From Aquamicrobium lusatiense (lineage in GTDB: Bacteria > Pseudomonadota > Alphaproteobacteria > Rhizobiales > Rhizobiaceae), in contig NZ_JACHEU010000001.1 of the NCBI RefSeq assembly GCF_014201615.1, forward strand, positions 825,631 to 889,630: a stretch of DNA of 64,000 bases, in the 5' to 3' direction. Shown piece by piece: positions 47,973-57,348 of the stretch; position 1 is the first letter of the stretch; the number at the start of each line of letters is the position of its first letter. The position numbers and the translations under genes were made by a program. Under the pieces are notes generated by a model. That model ran no database searches, was not told the DNA's origin, and saw nothing but the letters and a program-made list of their open reading frames with translations.

Positions 47973-49442
47973 ATGAAACAGGCCCTGCCGGAACCGCCGG
48001 CTGCCGGTCCCTGCTATCTGCCGCTGAGCGAAGGCGACATCGGGCGCATCCATGAGGCTGTGCTCACCGTTCTGGAAACGGTGGGTTTTGCCGATGCCAT
48101 CCCCTCCTGCATCGAGGCGCTGACGGGTGCCGGTGCCGTACTGGCGGAGGACGGGCGGATCCGCTTCCCGCGCAGTCTGGTGCGCGATACGATCAGCCGC
48201 GCTGCCCGCAACATCACCCTGCATGGGCAGGATCCTCGCCACGACCTGCATCTTGACGGGAACCATGTCCATTTCGGCACGGCCGGCGTCGCCGTCAATC
48301 TGGTCGATGCCGCGCAGCGCATCTGGCGCGAAACGCGCTTGCAGGACATTTATGACGCGGCCCGGCTTGTCGAAGGGCTGGACAACATTCATTTCTTCCA
48401 GCGCCCCATGGTTGCCCGCGATATCGCCGATCCGCTGGAGCTGGATTTCAACACGCTTTATGCCTGTGTCACCGGCACCACCAAGCATGTCGGCACCTCC
48501 TTCACTGTCCGCGAGAACGTGAAGCCGGCGCTTGAGATGCTGCACATGATCGCCGGCGGCGAGGAGAAATTCCGCGCCCGGCCCTTCGTTTCCAGCTCAA
48601 GCTGTTTCGTCGTTTCACCGATGAAGTTTGCCGAGGATGCCTGCGGCGTGATGGAGGAATGCGTGCGCGGCGGCCTGCCGATCCTGGTGTTGTCCGTGGG
48701 GCAGGCCGGTATCACCGCCCCTGCCGATCTGGCCGGAGCCGTGGTGCAGACGGTGGCCGAGGTGCTGGCGGGACTTGTCTATGTCAATGCCCTGAAGCCC
48801 GGCCATCCGGCGATCTTCGCGGCCTGGCCCTTCGCCTCCGATCCGCACACCGGGGCCATGGCCGGCGGGTCGCCGCAGCAGGCGCTGCTTGGGGCCGCTT
48901 GCGCCCAGATGGCGCGCTTTTACGATCTTCCTTCGTCGACGGTCGCCGGCATGACCGATGCCGGATTGCCGGACAGTCAGTCGGGCTATGAGAAAGGCAT
49001 CACCGACATGCTTGCCGCATTGAGCGGTGCGCATCTGGTCTATGAGGCCGCCGGCATGCATGGCTCGCTGCTTGGCTTTTGTCTGGAAAGCCTGATCATC
49101 GACAACGACATGCTGGGCCACTGCCTGCAAAGCCGTGTGGGAATGGCGGCTGGCGACGAGCAGTTGTCGGCATCTCTGATCGCGCGGACCTGCCTTGGCG
49201 GTCCCGGCCATTATCTGGACAGCGGCAAGGGGCAGTCAGGCTCCGAGCCTGGTCTGGAACGCTGGCAGTTTCGCGAGCGCGAACAGAACGGCCTCAGCGA
49301 TATCGTCAGCCATGCCGCGGCCGAAAAGAAGCGCCTGCTGGCGGAGCGCTTCCCCCGCCATATCACGCGGGGCATGGACGACCGCCTGCGGGCCCGCTTC
49401 GGCGACCTTATTCGCCTGCCGCGTGGGGCGATGGGCGGGTAG
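47973..49442 (+). CDS. MttB superfamily methyltransferase, non-pyrrolysine
   Basis: 489 residues across the trimethylamine methyltransferase (MttB/MtgB) barrel: IHEAVLTVLETVGF, GRIRFPRSLVRDTI, FSSSSCFVVSPMKF-like SSSSCFVVSPMKFAEDACG, GMTDAGLPDSQSGYEKG, and EAAGMHGSLLGFCLESL. No in-frame TAG, so this is a non-Pyl member; characterised ones demethylate glycine betaine, proline betaine, carnitine or similar. No corrinoid protein gene is nearby. ATG 47973 has GGGAG 9 bases upstream. Regulated probably by the MocR protein encoded 137 bases upstream. Confidence 0.9.
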   Translation: MKQALPEPPAAGPCYLPLSEGDIGRIHEAVLTVLETVGFADAIPSCIEALTGAGAVLAEDGRIRFPRSLVRDTISRAARNITLHGQDPRHDLHLDGNHVHFGTAGVAVNLVDAAQRIWRETRLQDIYDAARLVEGLDNIHFFQRPMVARDIADPLELDFNTLYACVTGTTKHVGTSFTVRENVKPALEMLHMIAGGEEKFRARPFVSSSSCFVVSPMKFAEDACGVMEECVRGGLPILVLSVGQAGITAPADLAGAVVQTVAEVLAGLVYVNALKPGHPAIFAAWPFASDPHTGAMAGGSPQQALLGAACAQMARFYDLPSSTVAGMTDAGLPDSQSGYEKGITDMLAALSGAHLVYEAAGMHGSLLGFCLESLIIDNDMLGHCLQSRVGMAAGDEQLSASLIARTCLGGPGHYLDSGKGQSGSEPGLERWQFREREQNGLSDIVSHAAAEKKRLLAERFPRHITRGMDDRLRARFGDLIRLPRGAMGG

Positions 49443-49541
49443 GGCCTGTTATCGCCGGATAAGCCCGCAAGCTGGAAAACGGTTACAACAGGCAATCATC
49501 CCAGCGAAACGGCAGGTGTGGAGATGACGAGCGATCCTGTC

Positions 49542-50636
49542 TCAGCCGGTCACTTCGCCGATCGACCACGGCAGGGTCTCGCCGCCGCGAAACACAACGA
49601 TGTCTTCGTCTTCGATCGGTACGGCGGCAACCGCCACGCTGGGTTTCCTGACCAGCGTTACCGTGCCCTTGTTCGGCTCCAGTCCGTGGAAGCGCGCGCC
49701 GTTGAGCGATGCGAAAGCCTCGAAACGGTCCAGCACCCCTTCCTCGTCGAAGACCTGCACATAGGTCTGCAGGGCGGTGACGCCGCCGAACACGCCGGCC
49801 GAGCAGCATTCTGCCTGCTTGGCTGAGCGCATGTGCGGGGCGCTGTCGGTGCCGATCATGAAGCAGCTTTCACCGGAGGTGATCGCCTTGCGCAGCGCGA
49901 GGCGATGGCTCTCGCGCTTGGCGACCGGCAGGCAGTAGAGATGCGGGCGCAGGCCTCCCTGAAAGATCGAGGTGCGGTTGATGACGAGATGGTGCGGCGT
50001 GATCGTGGCGGCCACGCGCGGCGCATGGGCGCGCACGATGTCGACCGTTCCGGAGGTGGTGGCGTGCTCGACAACCACCTTCAGCCCCTGATGCCGCTTC
50101 AGCATCGGCAGGAGCGTGCCTTCCATGAACACTTCTTCGCGGTCGAAGATGTCGACGTCCGGATCGGTGGATTCGCCGTGGATCAGAACCGGCATGCCGA
50201 TCTTCTCCATCCGCTCCAGCACCGGTGAAAGCCCGGCAAGGTCAGAGACGCCGTGGCTGGAATTGGTGGTGGCGCCCGCCGGATAAAGCTTGGCGGCGAT
50301 CCACACCCTTTCGGCAAAGCCGCGCTCGATCTCGTCGGGATCGGTGCGGTCGGTCAGATAGCAGGTCATCAGCGGCTCGAAAGCGGAGCCTTCGGGACGC
50401 GCCGCCAGAATACGTTCGCGATAGGCGAGCGCATCGGCCACCGTCACCACCGGCGGAACCAGATTGGGCATGATGATGCCGCGAGCGAACTGGGCCGCCG
50501 TATAGGGCAGAACCGCCTTCAGCATGGCGCCGTCGCGCAGGTGAACATGCCAGTCGTCCGGGCGCGGGATGGAGAGCGTGGGCACGGTGCCGGCCTTCTG
50601 ATCGGCGCTGGCGTCAAAAAGCGCGTCGATGGACAT
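49542..50636 (-). CDS. pyrC: Dihydroorotase, class II type
   Basis: Cyclises carbamoyl-aspartate in pyrimidine synthesis. The 364-residue protein matches E. coli PyrC: metal ligands in DDWHVHLRDG (H30, H32), the carboxylated lysine K116 in IAAKLYPAGATTNS, histidines in LIHGE and VVEHATTSG, and the catalytic aspartate in MIGTDSAPH. It stands alone rather than with pyrB. Confidence 0.95.
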   Translation of the reverse strand: MSIDALFDASADQKAGTVPTLSIPRPDDWHVHLRDGAMLKAVLPYTAAQFARGIIMPNLVPPVVTVADALAYRERILAARPEGSAFEPLMTCYLTDRTDPDEIERGFAERVWIAAKLYPAGATTNSSHGVSDLAGLSPVLERMEKIGMPVLIHGESTDPDVDIFDREEVFMEGTLLPMLKRHQGLKVVVEHATTSGTVDIVRAHAPRVAATITPHHLVINRTSIFQGGLRPHLYCLPVAKRESHRLALRKAITSGESCFMIGTDSAPHMRSAKQAECCSAGVFGGVTALQTYVQVFDEEGVLDRFEAFASLNGARFHGLEPNKGTVTLVRKPSVAVAAVPIEDEDIVVFRGGETLPWSIGEVTG

Positions 50637-50769
50637 GGGTACTCCTTCTCACCTGTGATGACGCGCAGATGCGCGCACTCGTCCCTGACACAGCGATATA
50701 CATGGGGCGGCTTAAAAAGGCAGTCGGCTTGGAGGCATGCGACGAAAAATTACGGTACTAAAAGCGCCC

Positions 50770-51216
50770 TCAGCTTAGCAGCTGGCTCAGCACCGGCTGC
50801 AACTGTTCCGGCGTGATCGGCTTGGCCACCACTGCGTCGAAGAACCCGGACAGCGTAAGTGCGTCCGTGGTGGCGCCAAGACGCGTTGACAAAAGCACAA
50901 GCGCGGGCCGCAGGCCGCCTGTGGCGCGCCTCAGCGCGGCAATCACAGGTATAAGGGCATCACAGTCGCTGTTTTCGGAGCCGCCGTCGAGCACGATAAT
51001 GCCCGGCAACAGAGACCGAAGTGCGCGTGCGGCTGTCTCGGGGGATTCCATGACCGGCTTCAGTCCAAGCCCCTCGACGATCTTGGCGACCACGATCTGG
51101 GTGATGCGCGATCTGCCGACGACCATGACTCGGGACAGATCGGCGGGGCCGCCATCGTTCGCAAACTTGCCGCGTCCGAAGCCAGTGCTGCCGTTGTGAT
51201 CGAAGTACGAGGACAA
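50770..51216 (-). CDS. Degenerate response-regulator receiver protein
   Basis: 148 residues with a receiver-like fold. The first strand reads VMVVGRSRITQ, so the acidic pair that binds Mg is missing. An aspartate in IIVLDGG occupies the phosphorylation position, S/T is in VLLSTR, and the lysine in VVAKPITPEQL is kept. Phosphorylation in the usual way is doubtful. TTG start with AGGT upstream; the first ~28 residues are not receiver-like, so a later start is possible. Lies between pyrC and the aceA group. Confidence 0.72.
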   Translation of the reverse strand: MSSYFDHNGSTGFGRGKFANDGGPADLSRVMVVGRSRITQIVVAKIVEGLGLKPVMESPETAARALRSLLPGIIVLDGGSENSDCDALIPVIAALRRATGGLRPALVLLSTRLGATTDALTLSGFFDAVVAKPITPEQLQPVLSQLLS

Positions 51217-51328
51217 GTCGACCTACACCGTCTGCTCAATGCAGGGTTGAAACTATCCTCCTTTTGGGTGACCTCATCCCACCTGTCAAGTTAATAGAAA
51301 GTGGCACTCCGTGTGCCACCGCCGCAAA

Positions 51329-51366
51329 AAGGAAAATCGCCTCCGCAGCTGCTGCGGAGGCGACTT
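51329..51366 (-). terminator. Intrinsic terminator after the aceA transcript
   Basis: Strong stem TCGCCTCCGCAGC/GCTGCGGAGGCGA followed on the minus strand by TTTTCCTTTTT. It ends transcripts from aceA and its small downstream gene. A second small hairpin GTGGCAC/GTGCCAC lies at 51301-51319. Confidence 0.85.
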
Positions 51367-51455
51367 CAGGGCAGGGAGCCCGGATGAACCGTGTCCCCAC
51401 GGTTCGTCCACCACCCCGGCTTACGAGGCATGCGGGGTGGCGGATTGCGTGCGGC

Positions 51456-51695
51456 TCAGTTGTGAGCCTGGGTGACGATCACCGGGATGAGCAGGTCGCC
51501 CCAGTTGCCTTCGCCGCTGTGATGGCGGGCCGAGCGGACCAGTTCGACCGACACGCCGGCCTCGACGGCCTTCATCACGGACTGGTTGAGGCGATGCAGG
51601 TCATTGGCCAGCATGCGGATCGCGGACTGCTGGTCGGTGTTCATGGCCGAAGACTGTTCCTCGGCCCTTTCCTTGACTCGGGTGATCGGTGCCAT
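51456..51695 (-). CDS. Small conserved protein downstream of aceA
   Basis: 79 residues, soluble, helix-prone: SAIRMLANDLHRLNQSVMKAVEAGVSVELVRSARHH then GEGNWGDLLIPVIV. It starts 44 bases after the aceA stop and shares its terminator, so it is probably made with isocitrate lyase. Small genes at this place recur in rhizobia. Function unknown. Confidence 0.78.
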   Translation of the reverse strand: MAPITRVKERAEEQSSAMNTDQQSAIRMLANDLHRLNQSVMKAVEAGVSVELVRSARHHSGEGNWGDLLIPVIVTQAHN

Positions 51696-51739
51696 TTTGG
51701 TTCTCCCTGGGAATGACGGCTTTCCGGCCGCCGGGTCTG

Positions 51740-53029
<1,290 letters not shown>

Positions 53030-53182
53030 TTACAGCTCCAGCAGTTCGGTTGTGAAAGTCTCCGGCATTCGCCTCGCCATCGGGATTGGCGTCTGCCTCT
53101 GCGACTTGATTTACATTGCGGTGCGGTAAAGGCGAGAAAAACCGGGATTTTCGGCTGAAAATAAAGGAAAACCTGTGTTGCG

Positions 53183-53271
53183 TTTGACAGATTGCGGTTG
53201 TAAATTTGTCAAAATTGTAAAAAGCAACAAACGAGAAATTCCCGGCTGCTTTTGTAAAATCGTGTAAAATG
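53183..53271. promoter_or_regulatory. AT-rich control region between aceA and scfR
   Basis: Contains a perfect dyad TTTGACA-N17-TGTCAAA (53183-53213) and four related TTGTAAA/GTGTAAAA words (near 53199, 53215, 53251 and 53262). RamB of Corynebacterium recognises TTTGCAAA-like motifs upstream of aceA and ramB, so these words are candidate regulator sites. Inferred. Confidence 0.55.
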
Positions 53272-53279
53272 CTGTCGCC

Positions 53280-54710
53280 ATGGCTGAACAGAAGATCTTT
53301 GCGGGCCCCCGCATCCGCCGCATCCGCAACGCCAAGGGCCTGACCCAGACGGCGATGGCCGAGGGGCTGGGCATCTCGCCCTCCTACCTCAACCTGATCG
53401 AGCGCAACCAGCGTCCGCTCACCGTGCAGCTCATCCTGCGGCTGGCTTCCGTCTACAAGGTCGAGCCGGATGAGTTGCAGGCGCAGGCCGGCGGGTCGAT
53501 CGCGGCCTTGCGGGAAATGTTCGCCGATCCGCTGCTTTCGGGCGAACTGCCGGGCGAGCAGGAACTGGTCGAGGTGGCGGAGGCCGCGCCCAATGCGGCG
53601 GCGGCGATGATCAAGCTCTACCGCGCCTATCGCGAGCAGGCCGAACGCCTGTCGGACCTCAACGAGCTGCTGGCGCGCGAAGGGCGGGGCACCGCGCTTT
53701 CCGGCGCGCGCCTGCCGATGGACGAGGTGCACGAGGTGTTTGAGCGGCGGCCGAACCATTATCCCGCGCTGGAGGAGGAGGCCGAAGCCTTCATTCGCGT
53801 GCTGGAGCCGGGCGACGATCTCCATGGTGCGCTGAAAGCCTGGCTGAAGCGCGAATATGGCATCACCGTGCGCGTGCTGCCAGTCGCGACCATGCCCAAC
53901 TGGCGTCGCCGCTATGACAGGCATTCGCAGCGCCTGTTCCTGTCGGAGCGGCTGTCCCCTTTCGATCAGTTGCGTGAACTGGCGATGGAAGCCTGCCTGA
54001 TGCGCATGTCCGTGGCCATCGCGGCGGAGATCGCCGCGCTGAAGCTGTCGAGCGACGAGGCGCGGCGGCTGGCCCGCTTCGAGCTTGGCCGCTACGCCGC
54101 ACATGCGCTGATGATGCCCTATGCCGCCTTTCTCGCCGCCGCCCAGCGCGCCCGCTACGATGTGGATGTGCTGCGCTCGCGCTTTTCCGTGTCGTTCGAG
54201 CAGGCCGCCAACCGGCTCACCATGCTGCAGCGGCAGGGCAGCGCCGGCGTGCCCTTCTTCATGCTGGAGGTGGACAATGCCGGCCATCCCTTCCGCAAGG
54301 CGGGCAGCGCCGGCTTTCCGCACAGCCGTTTCGGCGGTGGCTGTCCCAAGCTCGCCGTACATGCAGCCTTTACCCAGCCGGGGCAGATTTTCGTGGAAGC
54401 GGTGGAAATGCCGGACGGGGCGGAATTCCTCACCATGGCCCGCACGCTGGAAGGGCCGCAGGGCGCCTTCAACGAGCGGCCGCGCCGCACCGCGCTGCTG
54501 CTTGCCTGCGACATCGCCTACAAGGACGAGGTCGTCTATGGCGCTGCACTGCCGGGTACGATGTCAGGTTCGGGTGCAATCACACAGGTTGGCCCGGCGT
54601 GCCGGCTGTGCGAGCGGCCGGGCTGCCTGTCGCGTGCAGCGCCGCCAGTGACGCGCCCGCTCGGTCTCGACGAGATGGTGACGGGTCTGAGCGCCTTCGA
54701 TTTCCAGTAG
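53280..54710 (+). CDS. ScfR/RamB-type short-chain acyl-CoA responsive regulator
   Basis: 476 residues: an N-terminal Xre-type HTH (about 10-65, GLTQTAMAEGLGISPSYLNLIERNQRPL), an IrrE-like middle domain (ALKAWLKREYGITVRVLP ... FDQLRELAMEACLMRM), and the C-terminal DUF2083 region with a cysteine cluster (PACRLCERPGCLSRA). RamB represses aceA in Corynebacterium, and relatives in alphaproteobacteria sense acyl-CoA. Its location divergent from aceA supports control of the glyoxylate bypass. Confidence 0.9.
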   Translation: MAEQKIFAGPRIRRIRNAKGLTQTAMAEGLGISPSYLNLIERNQRPLTVQLILRLASVYKVEPDELQAQAGGSIAALREMFADPLLSGELPGEQELVEVAEAAPNAAAAMIKLYRAYREQAERLSDLNELLAREGRGTALSGARLPMDEVHEVFERRPNHYPALEEEAEAFIRVLEPGDDLHGALKAWLKREYGITVRVLPVATMPNWRRRYDRHSQRLFLSERLSPFDQLRELAMEACLMRMSVAIAAEIAALKLSSDEARRLARFELGRYAAHALMMPYAAFLAAAQRARYDVDVLRSRFSVSFEQAANRLTMLQRQGSAGVPFFMLEVDNAGHPFRKAGSAGFPHSRFGGGCPKLAVHAAFTQPGQIFVEAVEMPDGAEFLTMARTLEGPQGAFNERPRRTALLLACDIAYKDEVVYGAALPGTMSGSGAITQVGPACRLCERPGCLSRAAPPVTRPLGLDEMVTGLSAFDFQ

Positions 54711-54815
54711 GAACTGGTCCTGAGGCCAATGGTTCGGTGCAGTCTGGACCTTCTTCGGCACGGCTTTGTGCATTAGCTGTGTTCCCGACTACAGCGCGGC
54801 GCTTGGGAGGGTAGC

Positions 54816-55763
54816 ATGGCTGAGGTTGCATCGTCCAATGCCGTTGCTGCAGCGCCGGCGCGTACCTCGCGATATGGCGCCGCACTGGTCTTTCTGTCGG
54901 CCCTGTTGTGGAGCCTTGGTGGCGCGATTGCCCGTTATATCGATGCTGCCGATCCGTGGGCGGTGATCTTCTGGCGATCGCTGTGGGCGACGGCCTTCCT
55001 CATCGCCTACATGCTCTGGCGCGACGGCTGGCGTGGCACCGTGCGGATGTTTCGCGATATGGGGCTGCCGGGGCTGGCCGTGGCCGCCTGCTTTGCCACG
55101 GCATCGATCTGCTTCGTGGTGGCTCTTTCCTACACCACCGTTGCCAACATCCTGCTGATACAGGCCGGCGTTCCGCTGATCGCGGCGCTGTTTGCGTGGA
55201 TCGCACTGCGTGAGGCCGTATCCGGCGGTACATGGGTCGCGATCTTCTTCGTCATCGTCGGGGTCGGCGTGATGGTGTCGGAAACGCTGGGCGGATCGGT
55301 TTCGCCGATCGGCGACGGGCTGGCGCTGGCCATCACCTGTGCGCTGGCCACCGCCACCGTCATCACCCGTCGTTTCTCCAATGTGCGCATGACGCCGGCG
55401 ACCTGCCTCGGAACCGTCTTCGCTGCCCTCATCGCGCTCACGCAGGCCTCTTCGCTTGCCGTGTCGGCGCACGACATGGCCTTCCTGTTCGCTTTTGGCG
55501 TCATCAACCTTGGCCTCGGCCTTGCCTGCTTCGCCACCGGGGCGCGCCTGATTCCTGCCGCCATGGCGGCATTGCTCGGCACCTTCGAGACCATACTGGG
55601 TCCGGTCTGTGTCTGGCTGGCCCATGCGGAAGTACCGTCGGGGCGCACGCTGATCGGTGGGGCCATCGTGTTCGCCGCGCTGCTCGTGCATATCGCGCGC
55701 GAATTCCGGCGTCATTCCCAGCCGCCCCGGCCGGGCGTCAGCGGTCTGCCGGCCCCCAATTGA
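54816..55763 (+). CDS. EamA/DMT family transporter
   Basis: 315 residues, ten predicted membrane segments in two EamA halves (for example VFLSALLWSLGGAIARYI and FAFGVINLGLGLACFATGARLIPAAMAALLGTFETILGPVCVWL). Members export amino acids or other small metabolites; the substrate is unknown. GGGAGG precedes ATG 54816. Confidence 0.9.
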   Translation: MAEVASSNAVAAAPARTSRYGAALVFLSALLWSLGGAIARYIDAADPWAVIFWRSLWATAFLIAYMLWRDGWRGTVRMFRDMGLPGLAVAACFATASICFVVALSYTTVANILLIQAGVPLIAALFAWIALREAVSGGTWVAIFFVIVGVGVMVSETLGGSVSPIGDGLALAITCALATATVITRRFSNVRMTPATCLGTVFAALIALTQASSLAVSAHDMAFLFAFGVINLGLGLACFATGARLIPAAMAALLGTFETILGPVCVWLAHAEVPSGRTLIGGAIVFAALLVHIAREFRRHSQPPRPGVSGLPAPN

Positions 55764-56020
55764 GCCTGCCCCAGCGTCAGCACAGGACCATTGACAAAGC
55801 CTGCGTGCCACAGGCAGGCTGGGCCAAAGGCAACAATGAGACAGGCCGATCTTGCCAGAACGGGTTTTTCCGCAGAACCGGCAAACTTCGCACAAACGTC
55901 ATCGTGCGCACGCCGAATGTCGCTTGTTGATCCTGAGAAAGCTCAATAGATTGAAATACATGTCCGGCTGAACCGCCTGAGCGCGGGCCGGAAGGGGAAT
56001 ACTTGGGAAGGGAGTATCTT

Positions 56021-57118
56021 ATGCAGCGCAAATCAGCCGTGCTTCTGGCGACCACAATGCTTGCGACAGGCTTCGCCTTCGCGGCTGCGGCGCAGGAGCG
56101 TGTCGTCAATGTCTACAACTGGTCCGATTACATCGATTCCTCGATCATTGACGATTTCACCAAGGAAACAGGCATCAAGGTCGTCTACGATGTCTATGAT
56201 TCCAACGAAATTCTGGAGACCAAGCTTCTGGCCGGCGGCAGCGGCTATGATGTGGTCGTGCCGACCAGCAGCTTCCTTGCCCGCCAGATAGAGGCTGGCG
56301 TTTATCAGAAGCTCGACAAGTCGAAGCTGCCCAACCTCGCCAACATGTGGGATGAGGTGAGCAAGCGCATGGAGATATTCGATCCCGGCAACGAATATTC
56401 GGTCAACTACATGTGGGGCACCATCGGCATCGGCTTCAACGTCGACAAGGTCAAGGCGGCGCTGGGCACCGACGAGATCGACAGCTGGAAAACCGTGTTC
56501 GATCCCGAAGTGGCGGCCAAGCTCAAGGATTGTGGCATCAACTTCCTCGATTCGCCGACCGACATGATCCCGGTGACGCTGGCATATCTCGGCCTCAATC
56601 CCGACAGCCATGAGCCCGAAGACATCGCCAAGGCCGAGGAAGCCCTGCTCAAGGTCCGCCCCTTCGTGCGCAAGTTCCATTCGTCCGAATTCATCAACGG
56701 CCTCGCCAATGGCGACATCTGCGTGGCGGTCGGCTGGTCGGGCGACATCTTCCAGGCACGCGACCGGGCCGAGGAAGCCGACAACGGCGTCACGGTGGAT
56801 TACGTGATCCCCAAGGAAGGCACGCAGATGTGGTTCGACCAGATGGCGATCCCGGCCGATGCGCCGCACCCGGCTGAGGCGCATGAGTTCCTGAACTACA
56901 TGATGAAGCCGGAAGTCATCGCGAAGTCCTCCAATTACGTGATATACGCCAACGGCAACAAGGCCTCGAAGGAGTTCCTCGACGAGGAAGTGCGCAACGA
57001 CCCCGCCGTTTATCCGCCGGATGATGTGATGGCCAAGCTGTTCGTCAACACGCCACTCGATTCCAGGACGCAGCGCCTTTTCACCCGCACATGGACCAAG
57101 GTGGTGACAGGTCAGTAA
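56021..57118 (+). CDS. potF: Polyamine-binding periplasmic protein PotF
   Basis: 365 residues: a signal peptide (AVLLATTMLATGFAFAAAA), then VVNVYNWSDYIDSSIIDDFTKETGIKVVYDVYDSNEILE, the classical PotD/PotF beginning, and DSPTDMIPVTLAYLG. Putrescine is the most likely ligand given the gene set. ATG 56021 with GGGAGT 6 bases upstream is chosen over TTG 56003. It is separated from potGHI by a terminator and a repeat. Confidence 0.94.
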   Translation: MQRKSAVLLATTMLATGFAFAAAAQERVVNVYNWSDYIDSSIIDDFTKETGIKVVYDVYDSNEILETKLLAGGSGYDVVVPTSSFLARQIEAGVYQKLDKSKLPNLANMWDEVSKRMEIFDPGNEYSVNYMWGTIGIGFNVDKVKAALGTDEIDSWKTVFDPEVAAKLKDCGINFLDSPTDMIPVTLAYLGLNPDSHEPEDIAKAEEALLKVRPFVRKFHSSEFINGLANGDICVAVGWSGDIFQARDRAEEADNGVTVDYVIPKEGTQMWFDQMAIPADAPHPAEAHEFLNYMMKPEVIAKSSNYVIYANGNKASKEFLDEEVRNDPAVYPPDDVMAKLFVNTPLDSRTQRLFTRTWTKVVTGQ

Positions 57119-57155
57119 TTGAGGAAGCCCCGGCTCGCGCCGGGGCTTTCTTCCG
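57119..57155 (+). terminator. Intrinsic terminator after potF
   Basis: GAAGCCCCGGC-TCGC-GCCGGGGCTTTCTTCC directly after the potF stop. Probably makes the binding protein transcript more abundant than potGHI. Confidence 0.8.
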
Positions 57156-57212
57156 TTCAGTTGCAGGGCAGTGCCGGAACACGGAAGAAAAGGGTCCGGA
57201 CGACCCACTCAA

Positions 57213-57310
57213 GCATGTCGCCCGAAAGTGGGAACCGGTTTCGGGCGACATGCGTCAAAACAACAACTGAAAGCGTAAGGAGCGAATCTGAAAGATCGCG
57301 ACACGCTTTC
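57213..57310. repeat. Two-hairpin palindromic element between potF and potG
   Basis: GCATGTCGCCCGAAA and TTTCGGGCGACATGC form a perfect 15-bp stem with an 11-base loop (57213-57253). A second dyad GAAAGCGT...ACGCTTTC spans 57269-57310. The CCCGAAAGTGGGAACCGGTTT type of sequence is recalled from intergenic repeats of Mesorhizobium and relatives; family membership would need a genome search. Confidence 0.8.
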
Positions 57311-57348
57311 GGGAAAACGGTCTGCCGCGCGGCGGGGGAGAGGCAAGC

